Positions 34,645-46,962 of a stretch of DNA of 64,000 nt are shown in pieces; the first letter of the stretch is position 1, and each line of letters starts with the position of its first letter. Both the position numbers and the translations under genes were made by a program. The stretch is from Brachionus manjavacas (Eukaryota > Rotifera > Eurotatoria > Ploima > Brachionidae), in the NCBI GenBank assembly GCA_019054805.1, contig JAHQIY010000010.1, positions 2,959,501 through 3,023,500 of the forward strand, written 5' to 3'. A model generated the notes under the pieces. It saw only the letters and a list, made by a program, of their open reading frames with translations, was not told the DNA's origin and searched no databases.

Positions 34645-34830
34645 CTACATTCCAAATCTGGTGGAAAGAAGAAAAAGAGGTGATCTAATTCAATTATACA
34701 AGTTCATGCATGGAATAGAATTGGTTGAAAAAAGCAACAATTTCAATGTCACAAAAACCAAGGAATAGGTCACTGCTTCAAATATCACAAAGAAATTTCG
34801 AGGCTCCAACATAGAGATAACTTTTACCAA
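34645..34830 (+). pseudogene. CR1-like LINE C-terminal fragment
   Basis: VYIPNLVERRKRGDLIQLYK then FMHGIELVEKSNNFNV matches the R(R)-GDLIQ-(L/M)(Y/F)K block at the RT C-terminus, also seen at 13258-13655 (minus) and 46534-46962 (plus). It is followed directly by an opposite-strand RT fragment. Confidence 0.68.
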
Positions 34831-34839
34831 TCACACCTA

Positions 34840-35090
34840 AACCATTTTTCTAATTCGTCCAGACATCTGTTTACCATATTCTATAGATTTAATTTTTTCT
34901 TAAAAATGTAAAATGTGATTAAATCATCAGCAAAAAGAAGAGAGTATTCACTTTTTGTTTTATCTCTTTTAAGTATATCATTGATAAAAATACTAAATAG
35001 TAAAAGGCCTTGAAAGACACTTGCAGACCACCATACATGACCATTTACATTTACTCTAAATGATATACGGTTAGTATATTTTTTAAACGA
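34840..35090 (-). pseudogene. Non-LTR RT fragment (motifs 4-5)
   Basis: Minus-strand frames show SIFINDILKRDKT and [16 protein letters not shown], near-identical in layout to 12815-13090 and 8430-8720. It is truncated and in reverse orientation to the adjacent CR1-like fragment. Confidence 0.7.
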
Positions 35091-35399
35091 TATTCCTAAA
35101 ATAAATAAAAAATAAATAAAACTTCCTTCTTTTTGTAGACAACCTTCATTCTTTAATTTTATTTATAAGAAGCAGAATAATTTAGAATATAAGATCAAAA
35201 ATGCTTTAATGAATTTGAGCTAGAGTTGTTAAAAAGCTCCAAATTTAAGTCCAAGTCCGAACTTTTAATTTTTTTCAGAAGTCCTGCCAAATGAATTATT
35301 TACTGTTGCAGGTAGTTATTGAAGCGGCCTATTAAATAAGAACCTAAAATTTGGACTCCTTTTTTATAAAAATCTAGACTCAAATTTTTTTTTTCTTAA

Positions 35400-36005
35400 C
35401 TTGAAGCTTGTGGAATCGGAAAATGAAGATATCAGCTGAAAAGTCTTGTTCGATGGTCTTTTAAAATAATTATTCTCCTAGGTCGATTGCTGGTGGATTT
35501 CCTCGCAAAATTAAAAAATGGGAAAAAAATTGATCACAAAAGAGAGCACAAAATGCATAATAATTATTTAAATTAAAAAATATTAACATCATAATTAAAT
35601 ATTTTATTCAATTTTTTAGTAACACTAAAACTCTGTTTTTTTTATTACATTTTATTTTTTTTACATCGGCTTTAAGTCGTTCATTGAAATAAAATAATTA
35701 TATAATAATAATAATATAAGTTACAACAAACTAGCAAGCTAGGCTTGCGAAGATGGGAAACAGTTGGATCCCATCTATGGTAACTGTGGTATGTACGCTT
35801 AATCAGTAAAATCCATTATGTGAGTATATAATTAGTTAAAAATGATTATATATTATTAATTAAAAGATGATGATAATGTTTGAAGAGGAAGAAGTGTGTC
35901 GTGGATAACTGGTTGGCTTTAGGTAATTTTGTCGTTAAATAATTTTCAAAATAAAACAAGGAAAAGGCTGATTCAAACTTAAAAATCTATGGAAATAAAA
36001 TCATT
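35400..36005 (+). pseudogene. LINE RT tail split by a roughly 470-bp insertion
   Basis: The left part (35405-35463) reads KMKISAEKSCSMVF and the right part (35945-36005) continues the same family with NLKIYGNKIIK in another frame. The two are adjacent in intact copies (compare 41870-41970), so the 35467-35940 segment is an insertion. It contains the (AAT)n-associated repeat at 35695-35805. Confidence 0.6.
35695..35805 (-). repeat. Second copy of the (ATT)n-ended repeat
   Basis: Starts with (AATAATA)n and TATAAGTTACAACAAACTAGC, and includes GCTTGCGAAG and CATCTATGGTAACTG. In reverse complement it aligns with 15890-15985. A microsatellite-ended retroelement 3' terminus is the simplest reading. 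Confidence 0.55.
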
Positions 36006-36486
36006 AAGAGACCAAATTTCGGCATTTTGAAGTTTATTATTTTTGTTGACCAATTTTTGATTCTCTAAATGACCTAACCAAGTTTTAACTATGAAATAAA
36101 TTGTTATTTATTGTACATTTTTGGATTTAACATTCTATGTTAAATAAAAAGGTGGACTCTGCAATATCAAAATGTACATTGCAGAGTGCAGACCATCTAA
36201 ATGACACAATTTTAAGTGAGTTGTCTTTTGCAGAGTCTAGCAGAGTTTGCCTTTAGATTTGACTATATATTTAATGAAAGAAAAATGTTTTATTTTAGAG
36301 AACGAATATATTTAAATTTTTTTTAAACAATTGAAATTTTAACATTTTAAATTATTTAAAAAAATTTTAAATTTCTATTTATTTCTTAAAATTAATATCT
36401 GATGATCTTGAATATTTCTAAGCTGAAATGTATTTTGAAACCTTGATATTTGTATATTAAGATCCTACAAGAAAAAACAAAAAATC

Positions 36487-37124
36487 TTAAGACTAGAAGC
36501 ACCAAAAAAAATAAAATAATAGAAGCACCAAACGGGGTCAAATGACTCTATTTAAAATTAAAAATCTTTAAAGCTTTATTCGAAAAAAAAATATATTAAA
36601 TTAATCATATATCAATTTTAAATCATTTAATAAAAAAAAAGATTCCTATAAAAATTATTTCTCACATTTTTTACAAATAATCACACGTTCCGTGGTACAT
36701 TGTCCCCATACTGATTTATTACAGTTTGTACAGATTAAATTAGTTTTATTATTGTTGCAGAGGCGAATTTGACACTAATTTAATTAATTACTAATTATTA
36801 ATTTTACTAATTTTACACGCTTTTGGAGAACTGTTTTCTTGATCATCTAAACTTTGGGCTCTTTTACGTATACTAACAAAGCTTTCGAATTGAATAAAAT
36901 TTCAATAGGAGTCATTTGACCCTTTTTGGTGCTTCTAGTAGTATAAAGTCAATTTAAAAAAACAGAAGCATCATGTGAATATGTTAATATAAAATTTTTA
37001 AAATTTAACTTTATTTAATGCTAAATTTTATAATTTCAAGTTTTAATCTTTTCAGACTATTGAATTATAACTTAGTAAAAAATCAAAAAGAGTCATTTTG
37101 ACACCTTGATGCTTCTAGTGTTAA
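36487..37124 (-). mobile_element. piggyBac-like element with TTAA flanks and nested TIRs
   Basis: TTAA (36487-36490) followed by GACTAGAAGCACC, and at the right end, in reverse complement, TTAACACTAGAAGCATC then AAAATGACTC. TTAA targets and short TIRs beginning near ACTAGAAGC fit the piggyBac superfamily. Extra TIR copies occur at 36520-36547 (AGAAGCACCAAACGGGGTCA) and at 36906-36938 (inverted), so ends are nested or duplicated. Inside, 36655-36757 encodes a transposase C-terminus. The element is about 630 bp and non-autonomous. Confidence 0.8.
36655..36757 (-). pseudogene. piggyBac transposase C-terminal zinc-finger remnant
   Basis: Reads LCNNNKTNLICTNCNKSVWG, then QCTTERVIICKKCEK and a stop: a cysteine-rich C-terminal finger (C-x8-C-x2-C, then C-x2-C) like the one closing piggyBac-family transposases. 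The catalytic domain is absent. Confidence 0.68.
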
Positions 37125-38818
37125 ACAAATCTTAAAGAGTAAAAAATTTTAGCTAAGTTCTCAGATTCTGTTCTTAGCATCATTTAAATTGTTATAATCT
37201 CGAATTAATAGAACTTAAGGATCTTAATCAAGAATTTAAAAATATATTTAAAACAAATTTATTTTTTTTATTCTTAAGAAATTTACTAGATCTTAAATTT
37301 GAGCTTATCATAATTTAAAATCAAGATTTTATTTGTAATTTTTTCAGATTAGCAGCTGATCTTATTCTCAATCTCATCTTATAAAATCCTTTATCCAATT
37401 TAAGATTCATCTCCTGGATTCTATTTAAGCATGTGTCACATGTAATTCTCTATCTAAATAAAAACTCTTTTTAATTTTCTTTTCTTTTTATTTTAACTGA
37501 TTTAAATTTAAATTTTATATTTTATTCTGAAGGAGCTCTAGCTCGAAAACAAATCATTAAATAAAATAAATAATATTTAAATGGTACCCGCTTGGTATAA
37601 AAGCAACTCGACACAAATAATACTCTCAGAGTGACAGACCTCCAAGACAGCATACTTGCAACATTCAATTCTTTTCATTCAGAACATTCATGAATCGCTG
37701 GGAATTGAAATTTCAGAAAAAAAGATTCAATAGATTACAAAAAAAAATTTTGTAAAGAAAGGGACAACTACTGCACCTAAATACAAATATCTTAAAAACG
37801 GCAACTTGAAGTTCATGATCAAAACTCAGTAGATTAAAATATTTTTTAGTTGAACACAAAATGTTTATTATCTTAATTAAATAAAAAAAATATTTTTTAT
37901 TGATCCCAATTGATCCTTATTTTACTTTATTAAAATATTTATTTGAAAATTTTTAAGACAAATTTAAAGTCCACATTAAAGCATCCAAATTATTACATTA
38001 AATGATATTTACAGCGAAACAAAGTTAAATTTTGTATTGCAAAACAAAGTAACTTTATAATATTTAAGAGACGTCGCTTTTAAATATCTAAACTCAATTG
38101 TGAAAACCTTATTTGCTTTAACTTTTAATATTACTAAATGAGAGATATATTTTTATATTCAAGTCACTGGTTAGTGAAATAAATATTCTTTTATTTATCC
38201 TTGCTTGTGCCACCCAATTGATCACGCGACAAAAGTATAAAATTTATTAAAGAAAACACTGCTTAGCTGGACAGACATCACTTGCCCATGTGAGAATTGA
38301 TTGAAAAATTATTTGAATTTATTGTGTGATGGTTTCATCTGATTTAAAGTAGACTGCTCAAGTAAATAAAGTAAAGCGCACCAAAGTAAAGGAATGTTTA
38401 CGTATGTCAGTAGAAGTAAGAATAAATTCAATGGATATGGCTGCTTCAGCAACACACTGCTACAAAGCAGCAATGAGCTCAGATATTTGTGTTAGGATGT
38501 CGCAGTAAGAACTACTAACTAACTAACTAACTATTCAATTGTAGTGGCATATCGACTTAAACTTGCTGTCAGTCAGACCATGTTTTGGCAATGGTCTGCG
38601 TAAAGCAAAAACAAATAATGACAAAATAAAATTTTTTATTGTAAAAAATAAGTCATAAAAAATTAGATAAAGTTAGAAAAAAACAAATCAAGATAATTTA
38701 ATTATTTACATTTTTAAAATTTAATTGAATCTGTTTCAGATTAATCGGTTGCTCAAAAACCTTATCTTCAAACTTATTTAGAAGTCTAACATATTCTCCG
38801 TAGTACCTTTTTTTCTCT
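37125..38818. other. AT-rich stretch with scattered unassigned pieces
   Basis: A broken frame near 37690-37835 (IHESLGIEISEKKIQ) is unassigned. At 38188-38222 the word TATCCTTGCTTGTGCCACCC also occurs at 11369-11390, marking a dispersed repeat border. The patch 38340-38510 has balanced composition, a frame containing AASATHCYKAAMSS, and ends in an (AACT)n tail at 38510-38533, which looks like a retroelement 3' end. Confidence 0.4.
38510..38533. repeat. (AACT)n microsatellite
   Basis: Five tandem ACTA/AACT units immediately after a piece of non-AT-rich sequence. A short tandem-repeat tail of this kind often ends RTE or CR1 LINEs. Confidence 0.75.
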
Positions 38819-39115
38819 ATGCCGAATAAACTATTAAATTTTTTTTTTCATCGACAAAATCAAAACAAAAACTGTTGTTCATCTAACCTAAATAGGAGTA
38901 AAATTAACTTGACAAAATCAAGGTTGACAGCATCGAGTTCTGACTGTAACAAATTTCAACAATGTCCTAATGGCTTACAGAAAGAGGTGCTTCAAAAATT
39001 GTCTGAAAATTTTGCAACCTCAACCTTCTGAACAGGTTTCTGATGAATAAGAGAACGAAATCAAAGAAGAGACTCAGTATCCAGTAAAAAGAATTAATTC
39101 AGATATTCATCAATC
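38819..39115 (+). pseudogene. Putative upstream ORF fragment of the LINE family
   Basis: An open frame of 70 codons (KLLNFFFHRQNQNKNCCSS, then FQQCPNGLQKEVLQKLSENF) and its downstream 60 bp recur in part at 17045-17215. Because it lies directly before an RT fragment of the jockey-like family, it may be ORF1 or linker sequence. No domain recognised. Confidence 0.4.
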
Positions 39116-39141
39116 ACATTAGATCGATAGATTTTAAAAAA

Positions 39142-39720
39142 TTGATAAATATAAAATACTTTATTAATGATGTTCCCAAAACTGATCTTTCGAACAAAAA
39201 TTACTCACTCCTTTTTGCTGATGATCTGATTACATTCTTCATTTTTAAAGAGACAGGAAGAATTGTAAGAGAAATAAATAGAACCATGGCTATTCAAATA
39301 AAAGATGAAAATTTGCCCAAATAAATGAAGCTACATAATCTTCACAAAAATAAGATATTTAATTATACCTTTAGGCTTCAGTTATTCAACAGAACTTTTC
39401 TCTATTCTAAAGAAAATGCATGAATTCAAAAATTTGGAAGCTCAATCATAATACACTAGCTAGTCTGTACATAGCACTTGTTGGCTCAATTCTGGATTAA
39501 AATTTTCCATGTCTTAACTCATTCTCCGAACCAGGTTTACAAAAGTAACAAGTTATTCAAAATACTGCTGTTAGATGCATTCTAAAACTTTCTCTGAATC
39601 ATTATTCTATGAAGCAGAAAATTAATTAAATATTAGTAGAATTGACCACAGATTAAAAATTTTTTTTGAAAATTACCTGCGTAATGCTCTTGATTTTTCA
39701 TTTCTAATAGACTAATAGAC
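39142..39720 (+). pseudogene. LINE RT fragment, FADD motif to C-terminus
   Basis: Contains YFINDVPKTDLSNKNYSLLF then ADDLITFFIFKETG (catalytic Asp pair present), then after deletions and frameshifts NTLASLYIALVGSILD and LNSFSEPGLQK with VIQNTAVRCILKL. It is the same subfamily as 15988-16512 and 41740-42534, with an internal deletion between the palm and the C-terminal block. Confidence 0.75.
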
Positions 39721-41690
39721 TTGCTTGGGAGTATCAAAGAGGCTTCGATTCTAGATTTAATACAAATCCCACTCCTTTATATAGCTGCTACCTAATTATA
39801 CAAAAATTTTCTTTTTGTATAATTATGACTCTTAAGATCTTATTTGTGTTTTTGGTTTTTTTTTCTGATTCTCATGTTATTTTTATTCATTTATTTTGCC
39901 AACTCCATTTATTTCTTAGCTAAACAGTTCTTTACTTATTATTTTGGTCTCTCATCCTTTCATTAATAAATATATTGTAGTATGGTGACATGATCCGACT
40001 ATAGATATAACTTGTTACTTAAATAGAAAAGAGATTCAGTTGTTATTTCTAAACTTATTTTAAATAAAGTGTTTAACTAAATACTAAGCTTATTATTCAC
40101 ACACTCGGCCTGTACTACAATATTAAAAATAAAATTTTAAAATATTTTAAAACCGTTTTAATTATTTTATTTTAATTTTTTTTTCTTTAAAAGCACCTGT
40201 CATTGCTTTTTCAATTTTTCCTTTATAGTCTTCTATCATTTTATATTTTAACTTTATTTTATTTTATTGTTTTTATAATCTGAAGAAGCTTTAGTTAGGC
40301 ACAGATAACCAAGTAAATAATAAAAAAATATAATACTTAAAAATCGAGGTAAACAAATGCTTCTATATATTTTCAATCATTTATCTATAATGCGCTGAAA
40401 TTTTTGACCTTTTGGATTTAGAAAAAAAAATTTTTTATTAATTATAAATTTTAAGTTATAGTCCGGTTTACTCCCTGTATTACAAATATTAAACAAAAAA
40501 TATTCAATTCTTTTCACCATTTTCTATTGAAAAAATTTAAAAAAACTGTCCATTATTTTATTTATTTTCTAAATTAAATTTGGCTCAAATTTCTTCTTTG
40601 ATACAAGACAGACATAAAGTGGTCAATTGTGCTAGTAGTAGCTGGCGGCGAGTTGTCTGTAAAGTTAGAATAATTGCTCTCTAGAATAGCAGTACAAAGC
40701 TTGATGAATAGCAGTCAAGTCAAGGCATCACTTAATTTTCACAAAGACGCAATTCTTTTGTTTACCACTCCTTTACTCTAAACAGATAAATCACATTGTT
40801 TAGAAGCTGAGCTGCATGTAGATTTCTTCTATCCAAATCTAGTAAATATTTATAAAGCCTGAACTATTTACGGCTTCCCACAGACAATCTAGGTCTATCA
40901 GTTAATTAACAACACAGAGCTGTCGGACAAGAGCTACTACAAAGTGAAATGAAAATCTTGTGAACAAGACCATAGTTATTAGCTATACTCTGACCCATTT
41001 TCATTAGGATTATCTATTCGACTTGCATTCAAAGTCTACTGGACTAGAGTGTTTTTTCTAATCCGGGTAAAGTTACCAATAAATAAGGCATTTGGAAAAT
41101 TATTCATTTAACCTTTTTCTAATTGATTTGAAGTTAAATTTTAAATTAGCGTCTAATTATGAATAACTAGAGGGTTGCATAAGAGCCGGGTCCTACTGAG
41201 CTAGAGAGTTTTTGTTTCTCGTTTCTAGAGCAAACGTGAATGAAAAATATCGATTTTTGAAAGAACCCAATTTGTTTCATTTACGGAATTAATATCCTAA
41301 CAAGAGAGCTTTTCTACAAAACCAATAGCAATACAAATCAGAGAAATTATAATTAAAGAATATTGATTTGCTCATTGATTAGAGATATTTTGTACACCTA
41401 ATACATATTTGCGTTCAATTCGAATAGCAGCTTTTTTTGTTTGTTAGAGACATTATGAATAAATTAATTATGTAAGGTTTAGAGATGGATTTCAATCGAT
41501 TTTTTGGCTGCTGCCAAAAATAACATATCAAGCAAATTATTCTAGATTATTGTCAAGTTGTTGTCAATACCGGAACTAAATGGAATTAAAATCAATTTTG
41601 TAACTCTTGTAGACAAGAGCTTGATCTTATTGATTGAATAAAAGCAAGTTATTTTAACAAGTAAGATGAATTGCAATAAATTGATATTTG
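39721..41690. other. Gene-free region with moderately AT-rich patches
   Basis: Around 40610-41070 the composition is more balanced than elsewhere, but no frame or RNA family is recognised. A GAGC-type foldback arm lies near 40277-40305. Otherwise nothing. Confidence 0.4.
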
Positions 41691-43270
41691 AAAAAAAATG
41701 TTTGTATTAATGACATCTCCAAAAGAAACAAAACAAATAATGAACACTCTCTGCTTTTCGTAGATGATCTGGTTACATTCTTCATTCATTTATAACAAAA
41801 AGAGGAACCTAGAAAATAAGATTAATAAATACACCAACGAACTAGAACAATGGCTTATTAAATGGAAAATGAAGATATCAGTTGAAAAGTGGTGTTCAGT
41901 AGTCTTCTCTAAGTACAAAAAAGAGAGTGATAATCTAAACTTAAAAATTTATGGAAACAGAATAGAGAGACAAAAAGAAATCAAGTTTCTTGGTATTAAA
42001 TTTGATTCTAAATTAAATTTTAATATATTAGTAGACGAAATTAAAGAACGCTGCACCTAAAGGCTAAATATTATTAAGATACTGTCAAATAAAAAATGGG
42101 GTCTTACTCAAAACGCACAATTGAAGAAATTTATATAAATCTTTGGTCGGATCAATTTTAGACTATTCTTTTCCTTGCTTGAATTCATTTTCAGAAAATA
42201 ATATCAAAAAACTACAAAAAATTCAGAATTCAGCAGCCAGATCTATCCTAAGTTAAAATATGGTACTCCCTCTAACATGGTGCATCATGAAGCTTTTAAT
42301 AAACTTAAATTACTAGCAGTCCCGGATCGGCTTTTTAAGTTGAGTGAGAGATATGTTGAGACAGGACTGAGTAATTCTATTCCATTAATTGTCAGACTGG
42401 TGGAGGAATACAAAGAAGGTTTCGAATCAACCCTACTTCTTTGTGTAATTGCTACCTTACTATTTCCTCTTTTTTTCCTGAAGCTTCAACTTTATAAACA
42501 TGTGTCACATGATGTCGCATGTAGACTTTATTAGATCAAGATGTATTGATCGTATTAACGTCTTTAAAATTCTGGCTCAAAATTATTGATTTAAGTTTTT
42601 TCATTCCTTTTCGGCAATGTAAAATATTAGTACAAAAATTACAGTTGAAAAAGTAAAAGCGCTATTATTTTTCCCTGATTGTGCAAAATTAGTTCTGCTT
42701 ACTGTTCAATGTTGTTCAAATTTGTACAAACGAATACCAAGCTCTACAAAACTCTGCATTTTTCTGTAAAATGCACACCATCAAAAAAATTTGTACAATA
42801 TTGCATTGTTTACAGAACCATTTTTTCAGCTTGAAAGCATTGAAGTTCGTCTAACTAAACTATTTATAAAATTTCAATAATTTCAAAAAAACACTAATAA
42901 TTGAATAAATCACAGACTATATAGTGACAGTGCTTTTGTTAATAGCTCATGACTCCGTAAGAAAACCCATTATGTAATTTATTGAATGAATTCAGTGAAA
43001 GGTTAAATGAGAAGGGATTATCACTCTGATTTTCGACCTTTTTCTTTATTTATTTTTTTTATCATTTAAAATAAAAACAAAAAAAAACTTGCTACCGTTT
43101 TTTCCAGTAACTTACTAATTTAGTTTTTTTTTCTACTTTATTTATCAAAATTTTTAAGTTTACTTTAATCATCTAAAAATTTTATTTTGTTCTTATCTAT
43201 TGGCGGAAGGGGTTTTATTACTCAAAGTCATTTCAAATTTAATAAAACTATTTAAAAAAAAAAAAAAATA
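41690..43270 (+). mobile_element. Jockey-like LINE copy, 5' truncated, with 3' UTR and poly(A)
   Basis: Frames run from FLLFVDDLVTFF-type sequence at 41745 (second position Val instead of Ala) through a 98-codon open stretch 41764-42060 (NELEQWLIKWKMKISVEKWC, NLKIYGNRIERQKEIKFLGI), then DYSFPCLNSFSENN and an 85-codon C-terminal frame at 42277-42534. Downstream, 43197-43260 matches the 3' UTR of the 13630-15640 element (GGCGGAAGGGGTTTTATTAC) and ends in a poly(A) run at 43255-43269. A stop at 42058 (TAA) and indels near 42110 and 42255 inactivate it. Confidence 0.78.
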
Positions 43271-45290
43271 GAAACAAATTTTATTTGAAAACTGCATTAC
43301 CATGTCGTGATAAAGTTCTGGAATGTCATCCAAACCCTAATATTTGGGCTGGTAGTTTGAAATGTAACTTTCTGTCACAAGTCATTCCTTTCAATCAATG
43401 CATTTAGTTTATGCTAATAAAAAAAAAAGATAAACTACTGAAATCAGAGCTTTATATGCGAATAACCTGACGTGATTCCTTTTTTTTAAAGAATAAATTA
43501 TGGTTTTTTGCTGGTTCTTCGCAATCAATAAGTGATCAATAAATTTTTCTTTTTAGTTAGATGAAGTATTACTCTTTGATCTTAAACTTGAAAATTTAAT
43601 AAGTGTTAAAGCTGAAATTAAGCTATTTTTTATTTAAAAAAAATAAATATACTAAATATAAATTATAATAAGTTTTATTCTAAAAAATTTCAATTTATGA
43701 AATATGATTAAATTTTTTTTTTAATAAACTAATTATTTAATTAATAAGAGAATTTAATAATATTTTTCAAAAAATCATACTTATATAGAATAGAATTTGT
43801 CGAATTTTGACAAAAAAATTAAAAAATCTTTTAAATCAGATCGATATTTATTTTTATTAAAAAAGAGTTTTACAAACAAAATCTAAGTTCTTGTTTCTTT
43901 TATTACTCACAACCCAGCAAGTGCTGAAACATAGTTAAAAAAAGCCTAGGATGATAAAATGAAATAATGTTAATTAACTTTATAAATAAAAAATTCAAAG
44001 TCTGCTAAATTATAACTTATTATTAATATACGCTATTTTAACAAAAACTCGTCTAAATTAGAAGTCGGTGCAGCTAGTCGCGGTCCGAGGCAGAGTCTTA
44101 GTTTAGGGTAAACAGAAAGTAAGAGTATTTTTAAGAGTCTTAGCTTTAAATTAGGGGATTATTTTTTATTAAAATTAGCCGTGAGGAAAATTATGGGTCT
44201 TTATTTATTATAAAAAAATTTGAAAAAATGAGGTTTTAGAGTTAGGAATATTTTAAAGATTAAGACGCTTTCATATTTTTAAAAATATTTTCATAAAAAA
44301 CTTTATTTTACTTTTTTATCAATGACTTTGTCAATGAAAAATATTCCAGTCATGTCGTTAATCTTAAATTAAAATTGATTTGCTCATCTTTTTAAACTTT
44401 TTTAAAATTCACTACAATGACTATTAAATTTAACTCAATATTATCTAAAATTAAAAAAAAATAAAATAAAATTTTTATCAAAATTTTAGTGTCAAAAAAA
44501 TCATCTTCAAAAAAGCTTGAAATTTCTACTATTATTAACTTACATTTTTTTATGTATTAACAAATTATTTACCTAGAGTTCGTCCATTAGGTTAAAATTA
44601 AACAAAAATTCTTTTGAAATAGAAATTTTTGCATTTGATTTCGATCCATAAGTAATATGTGAATTTCAAAAAAATTATCAACTAAAATATATGGGCTTAA
44701 CTCAACCTCTTTTTGGAAAATTCTCTCCATTTTTGCTACTTTATTCGGACTATAATTAATTAAAAAAAAATTAAAAAGTTCCTTCATCATCTTAGGATAA
44801 AATTGTGTCTGAAGAACAGCGATTGCTATCTATCGAATATTTCTTTATATACTGAGAAGAAAAGAGCAACTTATTTTGGACTTAATTTTTCAAATGAATA
44901 TTGTTTTTTTCTTGAAAAATCAATTTGGTAAATTGAATAAAAGATAGTTTATTTATAAAAATATATTCTGACAGCTATTAACTCAATAAATCATTCGAAG
45001 CCATTTGAAAAAGAATTTTGGAAGCTTCGCTATTTTCATTAAAACAAAGTTTATCGACTAAATTTTTTTTTGTTTGAAATTTAGGATTGTATAGTGAAAA
45101 TGAAAGTATTTGATTTGATTATGTGACAAACGAGATTAGTTTCATTCAAAATTCAAGAAAATTCAATCTTTAATTAGTGTCAATTTGCCATGTGCATTTC
45201 AATAAATTTTAAAATTCATTCATTACAATATTAATCAATCACAGATCGTAGATAGCAAAAGAGTGATATTGATTGTATATAAAACATCTC
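43271..45290. other. AT-rich stretch
   Basis: No gene recognised. A small GC-richer island near 44062-44100 (GCAGCTAGTCGCGGTCCGAG) stands out but is unassigned. Confidence 0.45.
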
Positions 45291-45299
45291 CGAAATAAT

Positions 45300-46015
45300 T
45301 GCAATCGTAGCCCTTGAATAAAGAATAAATGGCACAATTCTCAAAGTCAAAATTGTATTCCAGTATTACAAAACATACTGTCGACTTATCTTATCCTTCG
45401 GATGTGAAGTACTAAAAATTAATCAAAAAGACCAAAGAAAGCTAGATATAAACGAAGGAACCATAATCAATAGAATTATGGGTTTCGAAAAGAGAGCCAA
45501 AACATCCAAACTTATGCATACCCTAGAATTGGAAACAACTGAAATGATGCTACTAAAACATAACGATATTTTCTGTTAAGGCTGATGGTCAATAAATTTA
45601 CAAAAGAACTTGTCAATTGTCTATTAAAATAATTATTGAAAAACGGAAAAAATACTAGTAAGAAATCGGTCCTCAGTGAATTAAACGAAATACTAGGAAG
45701 TGAAAATGAAAGCATAGAAAACCTAGAAGATCTCGAAGAAAAAATAAAAGTTAAAATCAAAAAAATTTTCTTAAACAATCGAGAATGTACGAGTCAATAA
45801 AATAAATAAAAAAACTCAAGAAAAATCCTATATTTATTTACCAAATTGCAAATTAAAATTTTTTTTTAACAATCGAATTTGAAAAATTAATTCTAGTAGT
45901 TCTTTTAATTCAATTAAATCACGTGACTAACACAAAGCAACAAAACCTTCCTTTTTATTTTTTTTCTTTATATATTCCCAAGGTGTTTACTGAATAAATA
46001 TTATTATTATTATTT
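45300..46015 (+). pseudogene. LINE RT C-terminal fragment of another clade, with (ATT)n tail
   Basis: The frame gives YYKTYCRLILSFGCEVLKIN, TIINRIMGFEKRAKTSKLMH and LELETTEMMLLKHNDIFC, then after a break LSELNEILGSENESIENLED. The 'yk....r..l.yGcEvl' and 'im....R.ks..l...L.i' blocks are the C-terminal region of an RTE/CRE-like type of LINE, unlike the jockey-like copies here. It ends near an (ATT)n run at 46000-46015. Confidence 0.62.
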
Positions 46016-46533
46016 TAAAGCATCTGCGAAATAATTTATACCCGTTGAATCGTATCAAAGAAATCATTCTCAAATGAAATAATACCTAAAATAATGGATA
46101 AAAGGGAGAAAAAATTATCAACTTGAATTTTGTTTTTATAAATCAGTTTTATTTTTAGGGTATTCAATTTCATGAATACACATTTTCATACAAAATAGAT
46201 GCTCACATCGAGTTTAAGTTACAAAATACATAACTCTCATTTCTTATGGTTGGACTAATAATGGGCAAGAATATCTCGGTTTTCAAAATTGCAAAATAAT
46301 ATTTTTATTTTTGTGATTTTAGAAAACCAGAAAATAGAAGATTGTACCCCTAACTCCCAAAAAACTCTGTAATTGAATTATTGCGGCGTTAAAAAATAAA
46401 TCTAACCATGAACTTAATTCGCCAATTTATCGAGTAAAAACAATATTATTAATTTTTAGTCTAATAAAAACTCCACTCTTAGGCAGCATGTATAATGAAG
46501 TTATGCGGTTTAGAGCATTAGCAAGCTGAAGAG

Positions 46534-46962
46534 TTGTCAAAAAATTATTTTAGGGATGTGGAAATATGGGCCTCACTTTATCGCACCTACATTCGTCCGC
46601 ATCTGGAGTTTTCAGTGTCCGCTTGGAACCCGTTTCTTAGAAGAGATATTAACACTCTTGAAAAAGTCCAGAGAAGAGTAACAAGAGTCCCCACTGCTTT
46701 GAAAGGTATGGAGTACAAAAGCAGACTTGAGAGAATGGGTCTCACATCTCTGGAGACAAGACAACAACGTGGTGACTTAATCCAACTTTTCAAAGTCAAC
46801 AAGTGCAAAGACGACATAACGTGGTACAACAAGCCTAATTGGTCAGCTCCGAGAGGCACGAAGAGAAGTCAACTAAGACGTGAGATCGTGGCATCTTGTC
46901 AGCAAAGACACAACTACTACTACTACTACTACTACAAGGAAGTGAAGTGTTGTTGTAAATGA
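46534..46962 (+). pseudogene. CR1-like LINE RT C-terminus, least decayed copy
   Basis: 142 open codons: YRTYIRPHLEFSVSAWNPFL, RRDINTLEKVQRRVTRVPTA, LERMGLTSLETRQQRGDLIQ, LFKVNKCKDDITWYNKPNWS and SQLRREIVASCQQRHNYYYY. These are the thumb and conserved tail of CR1/L2-like RTs. The frame runs without a stop, so this insertion is younger than its relatives at 13258, 24130 and 34645. A (TAC)n run at 46910-46935 replaces the normal end, so the true C-terminus is lost or is a microsatellite tail. Confidence 0.8.
46910..46935. repeat. (TAC)n microsatellite
   Basis: Eight or so tandem TAC units, read in frame as a tyrosine run by the LINE fragment. Confidence 0.9.
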
